A stretch of DNA of 64,000 nt, taken from positions 62,001-126,000 of the forward strand of contig CAOLHI010004277.1 in the NCBI GenBank assembly GCA_948474755.1, in the 5' to 3' direction. This DNA is from Ctenosaura bakeri (Eukaryota; Chordata; Lepidosauria; Squamata; Iguanidae). A model generated the notes under the pieces. That model had not been told where the DNA came from. It searched no databases and saw only the letters and a program-made list of their open reading frames with translations. A program made the translations under genes and the position numbers. Below, in pieces: positions 46,801-56,377 of the stretch; position 1 is the stretch's first letter; each line of letters begins with the position of its first letter.

Positions 46801-47508
46801 GAATCATAGAATCATAGAGTTGGAAGAGACCCCAGGGGCCATCCACTCCAACGCCCTGCTATGCAGGAACACCCATCAAAGCATTCCCAACAGATGGCCA
46901 TCCAGCCTCTGCTTAAAAACCTCCAAAGAAGGAGACTCTACCACACTCCAAGGCAGCTTATTCCAAGTGGGATCTCCTTTCCTGCAGCTTGAATCCATTG
47001 CTCCTTGTCCTAGGCCCTTTTCGCATGCAGTTTCTGTTGTGAGAGGGCCCTTGAGCGTCGCGTAAATAGGAACGGTGGTCAGTACGATGCACTCCCATTT
47101 ATGCGACTCTCAAGAGCTGGATGCAGAGCGGACGCACACCTTTTTATTTTCAGCTTTAAGCCGAAAATGGTGTGCAGTCGCGCAATGCTCCCAGGGCCCG
47201 CACGCACTTACCTGCTGTGCGGTGCGTCGGATGAGTGGGCCGGTCACGCTTCCTCCCCCAGCGCAGCCCACAGCTCCCAGGCTGCACTGTGGAAGGAAGG
47301 GGCAGGGTGCTCGCGTGACGGTCACGCGACCAGGAAGCCAGCTGCGGGAGAACGGAGGAGCAATGCGGGTGCCTCGCGCAAGAGGCTGCTTGTGCTAACG
47401 GCACCCCCCACCTCCGTGAGCAGGTAACGTGCGGAAAGGGTCCTAGTCTCTGGAGCAGTAGAAAACAAGCCTGCTCCCTCCTCAACATGACATCCCTTCA
47501 AATATTTG
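46801..47508 (-). mobile_element. CR1 LINE inside the Tc/mariner element
   Basis: gaatcatagaatcatagagt to catcccttcaaatatttgg. Internally deleted after ggcagcttattcca, and split at 47012 by a family-A MITE. Confidence 0.9.
47013..47442. mobile_element. Family-A GC-rich MITE, 430 bp, CTA duplication
   Basis: Starts GGCCCTTTTCGCATG, ends gtgcggaaagggtc. CTA is at 47010-47012 and 47443-47445, and the CR1 host string tccttgtcctagtctctgg is restored when it is removed. The minus strand carries CAG/GTAAGTGCG (reverse of cgcacttacctgctgtgcgg). Confidence 0.92.
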
Positions 47509-47648
47509 GACCCTGGGTGCCCCCTTTCCCCACCATGCCTTGGCCCTCTTTCCACAGACACACACATGTACATTTTGACATTTGTGATTTTCCACTTTTG
47601 CAAAGGTCCTGCACCTCTAACCCTGGTGAATACGAAGGGCCAACTGTA

Positions 47649-48008
47649 CTCTAAAATGATACAATAATTTGTGGATTTGGTTACTAAAAAGCCTAGAAAG
47701 TTTGCTTAGGTGAATCTGTAATGTTTGAATAGTATTTTTCCATCTTTTCTTATCTTCTCTTTCTCATTACAGTTTTGTCTGGGGTGGGGGTCACTCAGAT
47801 AGGAGGGGGAAAGATATTTGTCTTTCTATTTTTGGGGGTCCTACACCCTGTAATGCCCATGAAAGGGGTGGGTCAATTGCATTCTTTTTACCCTAGCATC
47901 AACATATCAATTCCAAGTTCCCCTCTCCAGGACGCACACCAGAAAAAACAAACAAACACGAAACTCCAAAGCATCCCCATCCCCAAACCCCAGATGTGGG
48001 TCACTCAC
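47649..48008. other. Intron downstream of the CNTFR exon
   Basis: No repeat recognised. It includes the donor GTGAGT at 48008-48003 on the minus strand. Confidence 0.5.
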
Positions 48009-48172
48009 ATGCTGCCACTGGTCAATGATGAGTGGGCGGTACCTCAAGAAGAATTTGAGGGGGAAGGAGTCGGGGTCCGGCCACGAGGAAGGGTACTGCC
48101 ACTTCACCAGCAGCCTTCGGGGATTGTTGGCGATGGGCTTGGCCACCACGTTCTCTGGAGGGTCCGGCTTTA
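48009..48172 (-). CDS. CNTFR: CNTFR internal exon (membrane-proximal FN3 domain, first half)
   Basis: This 164-nt exon supplies 2 nt of a split codon plus 54 codons, reading from KPDPPENVVAKP to RYRPLIIDQWQH. It is the start of the third extracellular module (second fibronectin type III domain) of ciliary neurotrophic factor receptor alpha, the GPI-linked, ligand-binding subunit that signals with LIFR-beta and gp130. Seen in the sequence: an acceptor (pyrimidine-rich tract ending GAACAG, AG at 48174-48173) and a donor GTGAGT directly after the CAT codon at 48009. The exon enters in phase 1 and leaves in phase 0, which joins the phase-0 start of the exon at 7316. The residues are highly similar to mammalian CNTFR as I know it. 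No stop or frameshift is present. Alternatives such as IL11RA or IL6RA are less likely because the next exon is near-identical to CNTFR. Confidence 0.95.
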
Positions 48173-48644
48173 CTGTTCAAAGAAACGAGATGCGGAAGAA
48201 GACGGGAGGGAAGAGAAAACAGGACAGTCTTGGTGAGAGAAGCTTCTGGCCACAGGAAGGGACTTTTGCATTTTAACATTTTTATTAAGATTTTTCTGAT
48301 ATACAACAAAAACACTAAAACAACACAATAGAGAGAGAAAGAGAAACGTAGCAAACTAAGAAGAAAAGAAAAAAGAAACCCACATCACAGGAAACAAAGT
48401 AGATATGCAAGTAAATGACTTCTGACCTTGTTTTCTGCACTATATTGACATATATATAGAACAGTCCTGCCCTACTCCCTGAAAGCTAACAAATACACAT
48501 AAAACATAAAAACTAACTCATACGCTTCCTCTGCTAACTAACTCATATTAGTTCTCAAAACCAACATTTTCTTTTTCCCTCAAAAAAATCTCTCAGGGCT
48601 TTCCAATCTCTGTTTTAAGCCTCTACTGATTTTTCTTTAACCAA
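48173..48644. other. Intron next to the acceptor; A/T-rich possible LINE tail on minus strand
   Basis: The first bases form the pyrimidine tract of the CNTFR acceptor. From 48270, tttttattaagatttttctg followed by A-rich text looks like a reversed LINE 3' end and resumes at 49248 beyond the MITE. Identity not established. Confidence 0.4.
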
Positions 48645-49244
48645 GGCCCTTTTTGCACTGAGGCTTCTAGCGCAAGCGGGGGAGGCTGGCAAGCGCAAGA
48701 AGGCTCGTCCGGGAGGCTGCCGCTTCCCCCTCCTTCCTTCCGCAGGCGAAGGAACCAGCGGGGAAGCGGCACCGAAGGAGGCTTGCCGCGCAAGCCGCCC
48801 TCCCCCGTGCGAAGCGGGAGATCTCGCGCCGGATTCCCCCCCCGCGTACGCGCGTGAAGCGGGCGGCGTCGCGCCAGATTCCCTCCCCGCGCGCACCGGA
48901 TTCCTCCCCCCGCGTGCGCCGGATTCCTCCCCCCGCGTGCGCGAAGCGGGCGGCGTCGCGTCCCCCCCACCCCGCTCCTTCCTTCCGCAGGGGCGGAGGG
49001 AAGGAAGTGCGACCCGGCCGGCTCCCGGAGGCTCCGCACAAAAGGTAAGTGCGGGTGGGCGCCGGGAGCGTTGCGCGAGCGCGGGGTGATTTTCTCTTGG
49101 ATGCGAAAATCAAAAAACCTGCGCTCGCGCCGCTTCAGCCCCATGAGCCGGGCGGAAGTGGGAGTGCGTTGTGCGGAGCAACGCTCCCACTCCCGCGAGG
49201 CTCACGGGACTGTCGCGTGAGCAAAGGCCCGTGCAAAAAGGGCC
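48645..49244. mobile_element. Family-A GC-rich MITE, expanded to 600 bp, CAA duplication
   Basis: Ends GGCCCTTTTTGCACTG and gtgcaaaaagggcc. CAA flanks are at 48642-48644 and 49245-49247. An internal tandem expansion at about 48835-48965 repeats ggattcctccccccgcgtgc and gaagcgggcggcgtcgcg. Very CpG-rich. The plus strand carries aaaaggtaagtgcggg. It lies 0.47 kb from the CNTFR acceptor. The Arg/Pro-rich ORFs here are not genes. Confidence 0.9.
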
Positions 49245-49247
49245 CAA

Positions 49248-49635
49248 GCATGATAATTTATCCATTTCAGCTAACTCATTCAATTTTAACAGTCATTTTT
49301 TCACCATAGGAATTTCTGAATTTTTCTGCCTTTGAACATATAACAATCTCGTGGCTGTGATCATATATTGAAGCATTCCTTGACAGTTCCTTTCTACCAC
49401 TGGAAATGACTTCCATCAGGTAGGAGCTCTGCATTTAACACCTTTTGATTCAAAGACATTTCAATGTTATGATTTCTTCCCTTGTGTTTTAAGATGATAA
49501 CTTTTGGTACTTTCTTCTCACAAAGGGCAGGTCTAGCGCTGCAAACTCTCCTTCCTTCTGTAGTCATCCTCATCTCCTCTGTCTCTCTCACAGAAATGAG
49601 GGCCTCGGACTCTAAAGAATTATAGCAGTTTGATA
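49248..49635. other. Continuation of the A/T-rich segment
   Basis: Resumes the text interrupted by the 600-bp MITE. No exon recognised. Confidence 0.35.
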
Positions 49636-49940
49636 GAATCATAGAATCGTAAAGTTGGAAGAGACTCCAGGGGCCATCCAGTCCAACCTCCTGCTATGCA
49701 GGAACACCCATCAAAGCATTCCTAGCAGATGGCAATCCAGCCTCTGTTTAAAAACCTCCAAAGAAGGGAGACTACACCACACTCCAAGGTAGCATATTCC
49801 ACTGCCAGACAGCCCTGACCATCGGGAAGTTCTTCCTGAGGTTCAAGTGGAATCTCCTTTCCAGCAGCTTGAATCCATTGCTCCTTGTCCTAGTCTCTGA
49901 CGTGGTAGAGAACAAGCCTTCTCCTTCCCACTCTACCTTC
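49636..49940 (-). mobile_element. CR1 LINE 3' fragment
   Basis: gatagaatcatagaatcgta to aacaagccttctccttccc; the minus frame 49772-49969 encodes [19 protein letters not shown]. Confidence 0.92.
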
Positions 49941-50054
49941 CATAGCAACCTCCTGGGGAATCCTGGCATATGCAGTTTACGGAGGGGTACTTAGAATTCT
50001 GTACCAGAGAGTTCCCAGGTCATCTCAAACTACAAATCCCAGAATTCTATAGGA
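49941..50054. mobile_element. Worn family-B MITE piece
   Basis: tcctggggaatcctggcata, cagtttacggaggggtactt, ctacaaatcccagaattcta: centre and part of both arms. Confidence 0.55.
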
Positions 50055-50662
50055 CACTCCGCCACAATCCCAGGCAGCAGATTCCACTGTAAAACAGCTC
50101 TTACCATCAGGAAGTTCTTCTTAATGTTTAGGTGAAATCTTTTCCTGTAGTTTGAAGCCACTGCTCCCTGTCTGAGGCCCTCTTCACAGCTTATCAGATC
50201 CTTGCAGTGTCCTGTGGGGATCTCAGTAGAGCCTTTCCTGGGAGGGGAGCGCAACGAGAGTGCTCCCCTCCACACTGGCTGTGTTCACGAGTGGAGGAAG
50301 CTTGATGGCACCGCTTCTTCCTTCCACAGCACAGACGGGTACTGTCCTAAGCTGCACTGGGGGAGGAAGCGCAGCCATTGTGCTTCTAGGAGCTCCACAA
50401 CTAAGGTAAGTGCAGATGGGTGGCGGGAGGGCTGCACAATCACTGATCATTGATGGGTAAAACTCATCAATGACTTGCGGTGCAATTGCACTCCCTGTGG
50501 ACAGGAGAAGGACGGGACCATGATAATGTTGTGTCTAAGTGTTGTCTGGGTCCTGTCCTTCCCCTGTCCCCAGTGTGGAACAATTTCCTGTGGAAAGGGC
50601 CCTAGTCTCTGGAGCAGCAGAAAATAACTTTGCCCTCTCTTCCATATGACATCCCTTCAAAT
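50055..50662 (-). mobile_element. CR1 LINE fragment split by a family-A relative
   Basis: 50055-50175 (cactccgccacaatcccagg to ctccctgtctga) and 50602-50662 (ctagtctctggagcagcaga to cttcaaatac) are continuous CR1 text. Confidence 0.82.
50176..50601. mobile_element. Divergent family-A MITE, 426 bp
   Basis: Ends GGCCCTCTTCACAG and ctgtggaaagggcc. The interior has ggaggaagcgcagcc and actaaggtaagtgcag, aligning with the other reverse-oriented copies. CTA follows at 50602-50604; the left flank TGA does not match. Less CpG, so probably older. Confidence 0.7.
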
Positions 50663-50681
50663 ACACACACACACACACACA
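50662..50681. repeat. (CA)n microsatellite
   Basis: Ten tandem ac units. Confidence 0.95.
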
Positions 50682-50702
50682 TCCCTACAGACCAGGGGTA
50701 GG

Positions 50703-50815
50703 ATCAGTGAAAGCCTCCAGATGTTATTGGACCACATGTCCCAGAAGCCCTAAAGTCAGCACAGCTTGATGAGGAATGCTGGGAAATGGAGTCCAACTAC
50801 AACTGGAGGACTGAA
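50703..50815. mobile_element. Worn MITE of the tggaccaca/tggagtcca type
   Basis: cctccagatgttattggacc and actacaactggagg form imperfect inverted ends, a common vertebrate non-autonomous pattern. Class not proven. Confidence 0.45.
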
Positions 50816-51711
50816 CAATTTCCACTTGTGATGTAAAGCCATCTGCTCCCCCTGCCACTATGTTCGCTTTCTATCAGAGTTACATCTGTGCAGTTTTAGT
50901 TTTAAGCAACTAGAAAGGGATTGACACCAAGAAAGAAAAAACAACAACCCCAAGCTGTCCAGAGACAGCTTTGCAAAACATCTGCAGAGCAAACAGCTGG
51001 GAAAAGCCATTGAGCTTTCTGCTTCACAAAGTCTCCTGCTGAGTTGGCCCAAGTCTTTTTTCACCCTGGGGCTCTGCACAACCTCTGACACTAAGTTGGA
51101 TTTGGGAATCCTCTGGGTCCCTTTAGCTTAACAACCCCCTCCTTCTTCTGGAAGCCAGAACCTACGAAGCCTGCAGAGCCAGTGTTGGATTTAAAATTTT
51201 CCTTCTTGGATTTATGATTTCCCAGGCCTTCAATGAGGACTGCAAGACCCTTTCTGTATAAGCTGAAGTCCTTCCTGCTCCCACAAACTCACAGCGCAAA
51301 AGAGGGATTGCACAGCCATCTGAGGGTCTGTATAGACATCCTCCCTCCTCCCCCAATTTTGTCTCAGAATAAAATCCACAGCCATTGGAAGGAAATTCAT
51401 CCTGATGGGAATGAAACCCAACTGTAAAATCTAGTTGGACTGACACCAGAACGGACTGGCAAGGCCCCAGATGTGGCCTTTCAACCACTCACACTTCTAT
51501 GCATGGAAACCAGTTAGTTGACAGCATCAGGGCCCCACCAAATACGTTCCATAATGTATGTGATTGTACTCTTTTGGCCACTGCACAATGGAATATTCAG
51601 TCCATGGTTGTATAACAGGAATTCTTCAAGTGTAACCATTACACACTTGTGCATTCTTGGATGGTGCATAAGTATTCCACCATGCTTTCTTCCTACTTTT
51701 TGACTCTCTGG
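50816..51711. other. Intron sequence, nothing recognised
   Basis: No repeat or exon recognised. The minus frame 51162-51488 has no known domain. Confidence 0.4.
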
Positions 51712-51800
51712 GATTGCAGCCCTCCCTAAATTGCAAACCCCAGGATTCCACAGGATGTTGAAAGTGGAATAATAGCACTATAACAGTCTAGAACGGAAAT
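51712..51800. mobile_element. Family-B MITE, right half
   Basis: gattgcagccctccctaaat to cagtctagaacggaaatgg. Confidence 0.7.
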
Positions 51801-52051
51801 GGTGTCAGTCTGCATCAACAGAAGTAAGCTGGGGACCGAGGGAGAAAGTAGCTAGAGGAGAAAGTGGAGCATTTTAAATGAAACTGAAAAAAATGGAATG
51901 AGAGATGAGGACTTAAGTAGTTACTATGTATTACTTCTAGGCTTTGTTCCAATTGTTAGAAATAATAGCTTATCATTACAACAATGTATCCATACTAGGC
52001 CTTGTTGTGATTGCTATAAAGTATCTACTGCTAACTGCTTATTGCAACAAT

Positions 52052-52216
52052 GGCCATTTCCGCACTAGCCTGTTATAGCGCGATGATTCCACTTTCAACA
52101 TCCTCTGGAATCCTGGGGTTTGCAGTTTCGGGAGGGGCGAAACTGCAAACCCCAGGATTCCAGAGGATGTTGAAAGTGGAATCAATGCGCTATAACAGGC
52201 TAGTGCGGAAATGGCC
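52052..52216. mobile_element. Family-B MITE, almost perfect palindrome, AAT duplication
   Basis: A 165-bp element whose two arms (ggccatttccgcactagcct ... gcagtttcgggaggg and its reverse complement) differ at few positions and meet at a short centre. AAT is at 52049-52051 and 52217-52219. Probably the youngest copy. Confidence 0.95.
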
Positions 52217-52602
52217 AATGTATCTGATGAAGGGGGAAGAACAGATAAGGGCAAAAATGAAAATGTAGGCTGAAGAGGCTTGTTGTTTTGAGAACATGCT
52301 GTCTGCAAGACAGGAAATATGTGATTGGGTCAAACCGGTCAAGGGTGGGAGAAATGTGAAGCAGGCATAGGTCTGGGATCTATAGGTAAAGTGCTATGAA
52401 GTCTGGATGTGTGGCCCCCACCAATGACTGCTTTGCTTGCCTTAATTTGGAATGTTAAACTACAAAAATTGTAAGCTGTATGGATGCTTTAGTTTCAGCA
52501 ACCTCTGTGAGAGTGTGCTGTGTTGCTCATGTTCATTGCACACAAATAAACTACGGCCTACTTCAGAGCGGATTTTGTGGAATCTGGATTATCCAGTACA
52601 TG
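52217..52602. other. Intron sequence, LTR-like features but unproven
   Basis: acaaataaactacggcctac near 52543 has a poly(A)-like context. No element boundaries found. Confidence 0.3.
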
Positions 52603-52800
52603 ACACTTTCCGCACTACAGTGTTAAAGTGCTGCTATTCCACTGTCAACCTCCTATAGAATTCTGGGGTTTGTAGTTTAGGGAAAGGCACTTTGAATTCT
52701 CAGTCAAAGAGCTCTTTGGTCTCAGTAAACTACAAACCCCAGAATTCCACAGGGCATTGAAAGTGGAATAGCAGCACTTTAACACTGTAGTGTGGATGCC
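52603..52800. mobile_element. Family-B MITE, long form
   Basis: actttccgcactacagtgtt pairs with aacactgtagtgtgga. The centre carries cactttgaattctcagtcaa. The outermost left bases are changed. Confidence 0.82.
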
Positions 52801-53134
52801 AGAGCAGTACCGTTGGCGGGTAGGCAAATGCAGTGTAGGATTTCAGGCTAGGTGTCCAGCTGATGCTCTCAGCTGAAACCCTCTTGCCTGAGGCCTCTGT
52901 TAGTTGCAGAAGGAGTGGTCTAGGAGGATAAGTAGCTCCTCGTGGAAAGGAGAAAGGAGGCAGAAGGATGTAAAGTAGGACCAAAAAACAAATAAACAAA
53001 CTCTAATGCAGTCTTTGCACAGATGTTCCAGTTTCCTTGGATCTCTAAGCCATGTTTTAAAAAATATTAGAAGGCTTACAATTTTAGAAGGGCAATAAGG
53101 CACACATGTGTAATAATGATGACATGGCACTTAG
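52801..53134. other. Intron sequence, nothing recognised
   Basis: No element or exon recognised. Confidence 0.4.
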
Positions 53135-54010
53135 AATCCTAGAATCATAGAAATGTAGAGTTGGAAGAGACCCCAGGGGCCATCCAGTCCAACCCCCTGC
53201 CATGCAGGAACACCCTCAAAGCAATCCCGACAGATGGCCATCCAGCCTCCGCTTAAAAACCTCCAAGGAAGGAGACCCCACTGCACTCCATGGAAGCAGC
53301 AGATTCCACTGCCGGACAGCCCTGACTGTCAGGAAATTCTTCCTGAGGTTCAGGTGGAATCTCCTTTCCTGCAGCTTGAATCCATTGCTCCTTGTCCTGG
53401 TCTCTGGAGCAGCAGAAAACAAGCCCTCTCCTTCCTCTACATGGCATCCCTTCAAATATTTAAACACGGCTGTCATGTCCCCTCTTAACCTTCTCTTCTG
53501 CAGACTAAACATACCCAGCTCTCTAAGTCTATCCCCATAGGGCATGGTTTCCAGGCCTCTCACCATTTTGGTCGCCCTCCTCTGGACCTGCTCCAGCTTG
53601 TAAATATCCCTCTTGAATTGGGGTGCCCAGAACTGGACACAGTATTCAAGATGGGGTCTAACCAAAGCAGAGTAGAGTGGTACCAGTATCTCCCTCAATC
53701 TAGACACCATACTCCTCTTGATACAGCCAAGAATTGCATTGGCTTTCTTGGCTGCTGCATCACACTGCTGACTCATGTTCAGCTTGTGGTCTATGAAGAC
53801 TCCTAGATCCCTTTCACACATACTGCTATCCAGCCACGTGTCCCCCATCCTATATTTCTGTATTCCATTATTTCTACCTAAGTGTAGGACCTTACACTTC
53901 TCTCTGTTGAATTTCATTTTGTTCGCCTTGGCCCAGCTCTCCAATCTATCCAGGTCATTTTGAATTTTGATCCTGTCCTCTGGCGTATTAGCAACCCCTC
54001 CCAAGGTCAC
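53135..54010 (-). mobile_element. CR1 LINE copy, longest open CR1 frame
   Basis: The minus frame 53216-54091 is open for 291 codons. CR1 residues run from RIKIQNDLDRLESWAKANK through [16 protein letters not shown] to [11 protein letters not shown]. The tail tcctagaatcatagaaatgt is at 53137. It covers the RT thumb and C-terminal region, is 5'-truncated, and is sense relative to CNTFR. Confidence 0.95.
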
Positions 54011-54320
54011 TTCCATAGAGAAAAATTGTATACACGCATAGTTAAGTAGAAGGTGTGCTACTCCACCTTCTTCTGAATACTGGTGTTGCACAATGTGGCA
54101 GCTTATTATCCTTTTGTGTCCAATTGGTTATGTATGGTGGCTACTTCTACAATCCCAGTGAATCAAGTCACACAATGAAAGCATTGATTGATGAGCAGTT
54201 ACACAGCATCCAAGAAAGCACAATTGTGTTTTAGCCTTTCAAAAATCCACTTAGGCAACTGTCAACTGAATGCAGACTCTATGCTTTGGCCAAAGAAGTA
54301 GAAACATTGACGTATGGGAA
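54011..54320. other. Intron sequence, weakly repetitive
   Basis: tactggtgttgcacaatgtg and aatgaaagcattgattgatg resemble text at 2150-2436; family unknown. Confidence 0.35.
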
Positions 54321-54521
54321 CTTGTTGTTGTCGCACGCCTTCAAGTTGTTTCTGACTTAGGCTCACTTTAGAGTCACCAAATCATGGGGTTTTCTGAGGG
54401 CTGAGAGTGTGCTATGTACCCAAGGTCACTCAGTGGGTTTCCATGGCCAAGTGGGGAATCAGACTGTGGTTTCCAGGGTTGCAGTCCAATGCTCAAACCT
54501 CTAGGCAACACTGGCTCTCTT
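54321..54521 (-). mobile_element. tRNA-derived SINE (Sauria-type)
   Basis: cttgttgttgtcgcacgcct (reversed tail) to ggcaacactggctctc (reversed 5' end). Complete. Confidence 0.85.
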
Positions 54522-56377
54522 ACATGTGTGTAAAGCATGGACAGGATCCCAGCCATTATGAACAGTGGATAAAAATTCAAGGGAAAAAAATGAATTGTTC
54601 AGAGAATTACAATTTAAGTATATGTGACACTTAGGGGTAGGCAGTGTGCATGTGTTAGCATGTTTCTCAATCCACATCAACTCGGTTTCATCTCCTTTCT
54701 GATCTACCGCTGAAATATAACATGAGGACTTCTTGAAATCCAAACCACCAAGGGAATATCCAGACACCTGATCGTCCTGGGCTTAGTCATATCCCCTCCC
54801 TCCCTCTCTCCTTCCCTCCCTCTCTCCTTCCCTCCCTCTTTTCTTCCTACCTGGGAAATTTAGTGCCTCATTAACCTAACCTGGTTGCAATCATTCTGGG
54901 CAAATGTCTCATGATATCTTTCATCAAGGCTATTGTTCTGTCTCTCCCCTTTTATCAGGCGTTTGCATAAATCTACCAGAGACAGTTTGCTATTCTGGTT
55001 GTTGGGGAAGGGAGGAGAGAGGGATTATTTCTTATTTGACATAATCACTCTGTGATCTCATGGAAAGATCACACAGAGACTTACAATGCATATGTACAGC
55101 ATTTTGTACATGGTGTAACAAACGAGAAGCCATGCCTTGAGCAAACCCACCCTTAAGTCCACAACCTCATAAGAAAGAGATATATGTGCACAGGTACAAG
55201 GGCTGTCTATCCTGTTTGAAAGTGGTGAGAAGAAGAACTGGTGGACAAACCCAGTCTACTCTCAAGGCTTACATGGGATTAAAAACAAAAGCATGATCCA
55301 GCCAGTCTCATGGTTCAAAGGGAGAAAGCAGCCCTGAGCAGAGCCCACAGCTTAGAAGAAAACTGCTGGAAAGATTAGTCCAAAAGGACATAGCAAAGGT
55401 CAGAAACTGGGAAGCCAGAAATGTCAGATGGGGTTGCACAGAGGTTTGAGAGCAGCTGCTCTTCAACAACAGAATGGCCTGGGCTAAGCTAATTTATAGC
55501 CAGCAGTTAATCAGCTCAGCTGGCCACATTAGCTCAGGGTTCTGGATTGAAGGTAGAGCAGTGCATTGCCTGACCTTTTGCTCCTGGCACTTTAAATTAT
55601 GTCACTGGACAGGGAGATGTGCCTCTGTTCCTCCTCTTAATCTGCAAACACTGCCTGAAATGGATCGGTGTCTGTCAGTGCTGTGGCAGGACTATTAGCC
55701 TCCTCCAGCTCCAGCTGAGATCCATAACCCTGGTTCCTCTTTTCCCTTTCTTCATCCAAATAGTTGTCCTCTGGATAGGAGATGACACAGTTCACCAGAA
55801 GAAGTGGACCGAAATGTAATGGAAATGGCATGCTGGGGCAGAGGTACCGAGGAATGAAAAAGCAATGGAAATCCCAATCTATTGTGATAAAAAAACCCAC
55901 AGTTCTAAAAATAGCAAAGGATGTCCACAAGAACTGCTGTTTTTCTTTTCCTTTTGGAGGAAATGATTGTTTTAAGATGTATTTATAGATTGACTTATGG
56001 CTCACAACACTGCAGCCTGAGTTAGAGGATTTCTGTGGAGATCATAGATGAAAGAAGCTTATCTGTGACAGGGTTTACTTAGAGGTTGGAAATGTTACTT
56101 TTTGGACTGGAACCCCAAAAATGTTTCCTGGACAATATGCAGTGTACTTTTCCAAGCTCTGATCTTATAGCTCCTTCAGCATCACCTCCCAGAAGAAGAA
56201 GAAGAAGGTGGAAGGGTGAGCTTTTCAGACCACAAATCTGAGACTACCCCAACCAGCATTTTCAAGAGTAACATTTAGAGGTTTTGGGATTGAGCCTATC
56301 AGGTGACGGAAACTCTCTAGGCCCAGAGTGTCTACATGAATGAAAGTTCTCCAGGGAAACTCACATGGGTGCTATTA
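54522..56377. other. Repeat-poor intron segment
   Basis: A (TCCC)n-like tract is at 54790-54845. The block 54880-55000 is unique-looking. A worn ctttttggactggaaccccaa MITE piece is near 56097. Frames such as 55637-56005 (minus) show no domain. Confidence 0.4.

Larger units (their letters stand above)
46453..47646. mobile_element. Tc/mariner (Tigger-like) element, host of a three-level nest
   Basis: Left end CAGTTGGCCCTCCACGTTGC and right end gaatacgaagggccaactg are inverted. TA flanks are at 46451-46452 and 47647-47648. Without the CR1 insert (46801-47508) about 490 bp remain, the same size as the 7.6-kb copy. Non-autonomous. Confidence 0.85.
7317..48008 (-). other. CNTFR: CNTFR intron, 40.7 kb, densely packed with mobile elements
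   Basis: This is the interval between the two CNTFR exons, with a GTGAGT donor at 48008 and a CCCACCCAG acceptor ending at 7317. It contains about fourteen CR1 copies, two L1 copies, five LTRs, several SINEs and more than a dozen MITE pieces, listed separately. No host coding exon was recognised inside it. The intron is phase 0. Confidence 0.9.

Noticed and set aside
48623..49144. Arginine- and proline-rich ORFs in GC-rich blocks (also 39645-40065, 47101-47488, 59988-60299, 61595-61909)
   Set aside because: They coincide exactly with GC-rich MITEs, are open on several frames and both strands, and vary between copies. CpG-rich composition explains them.
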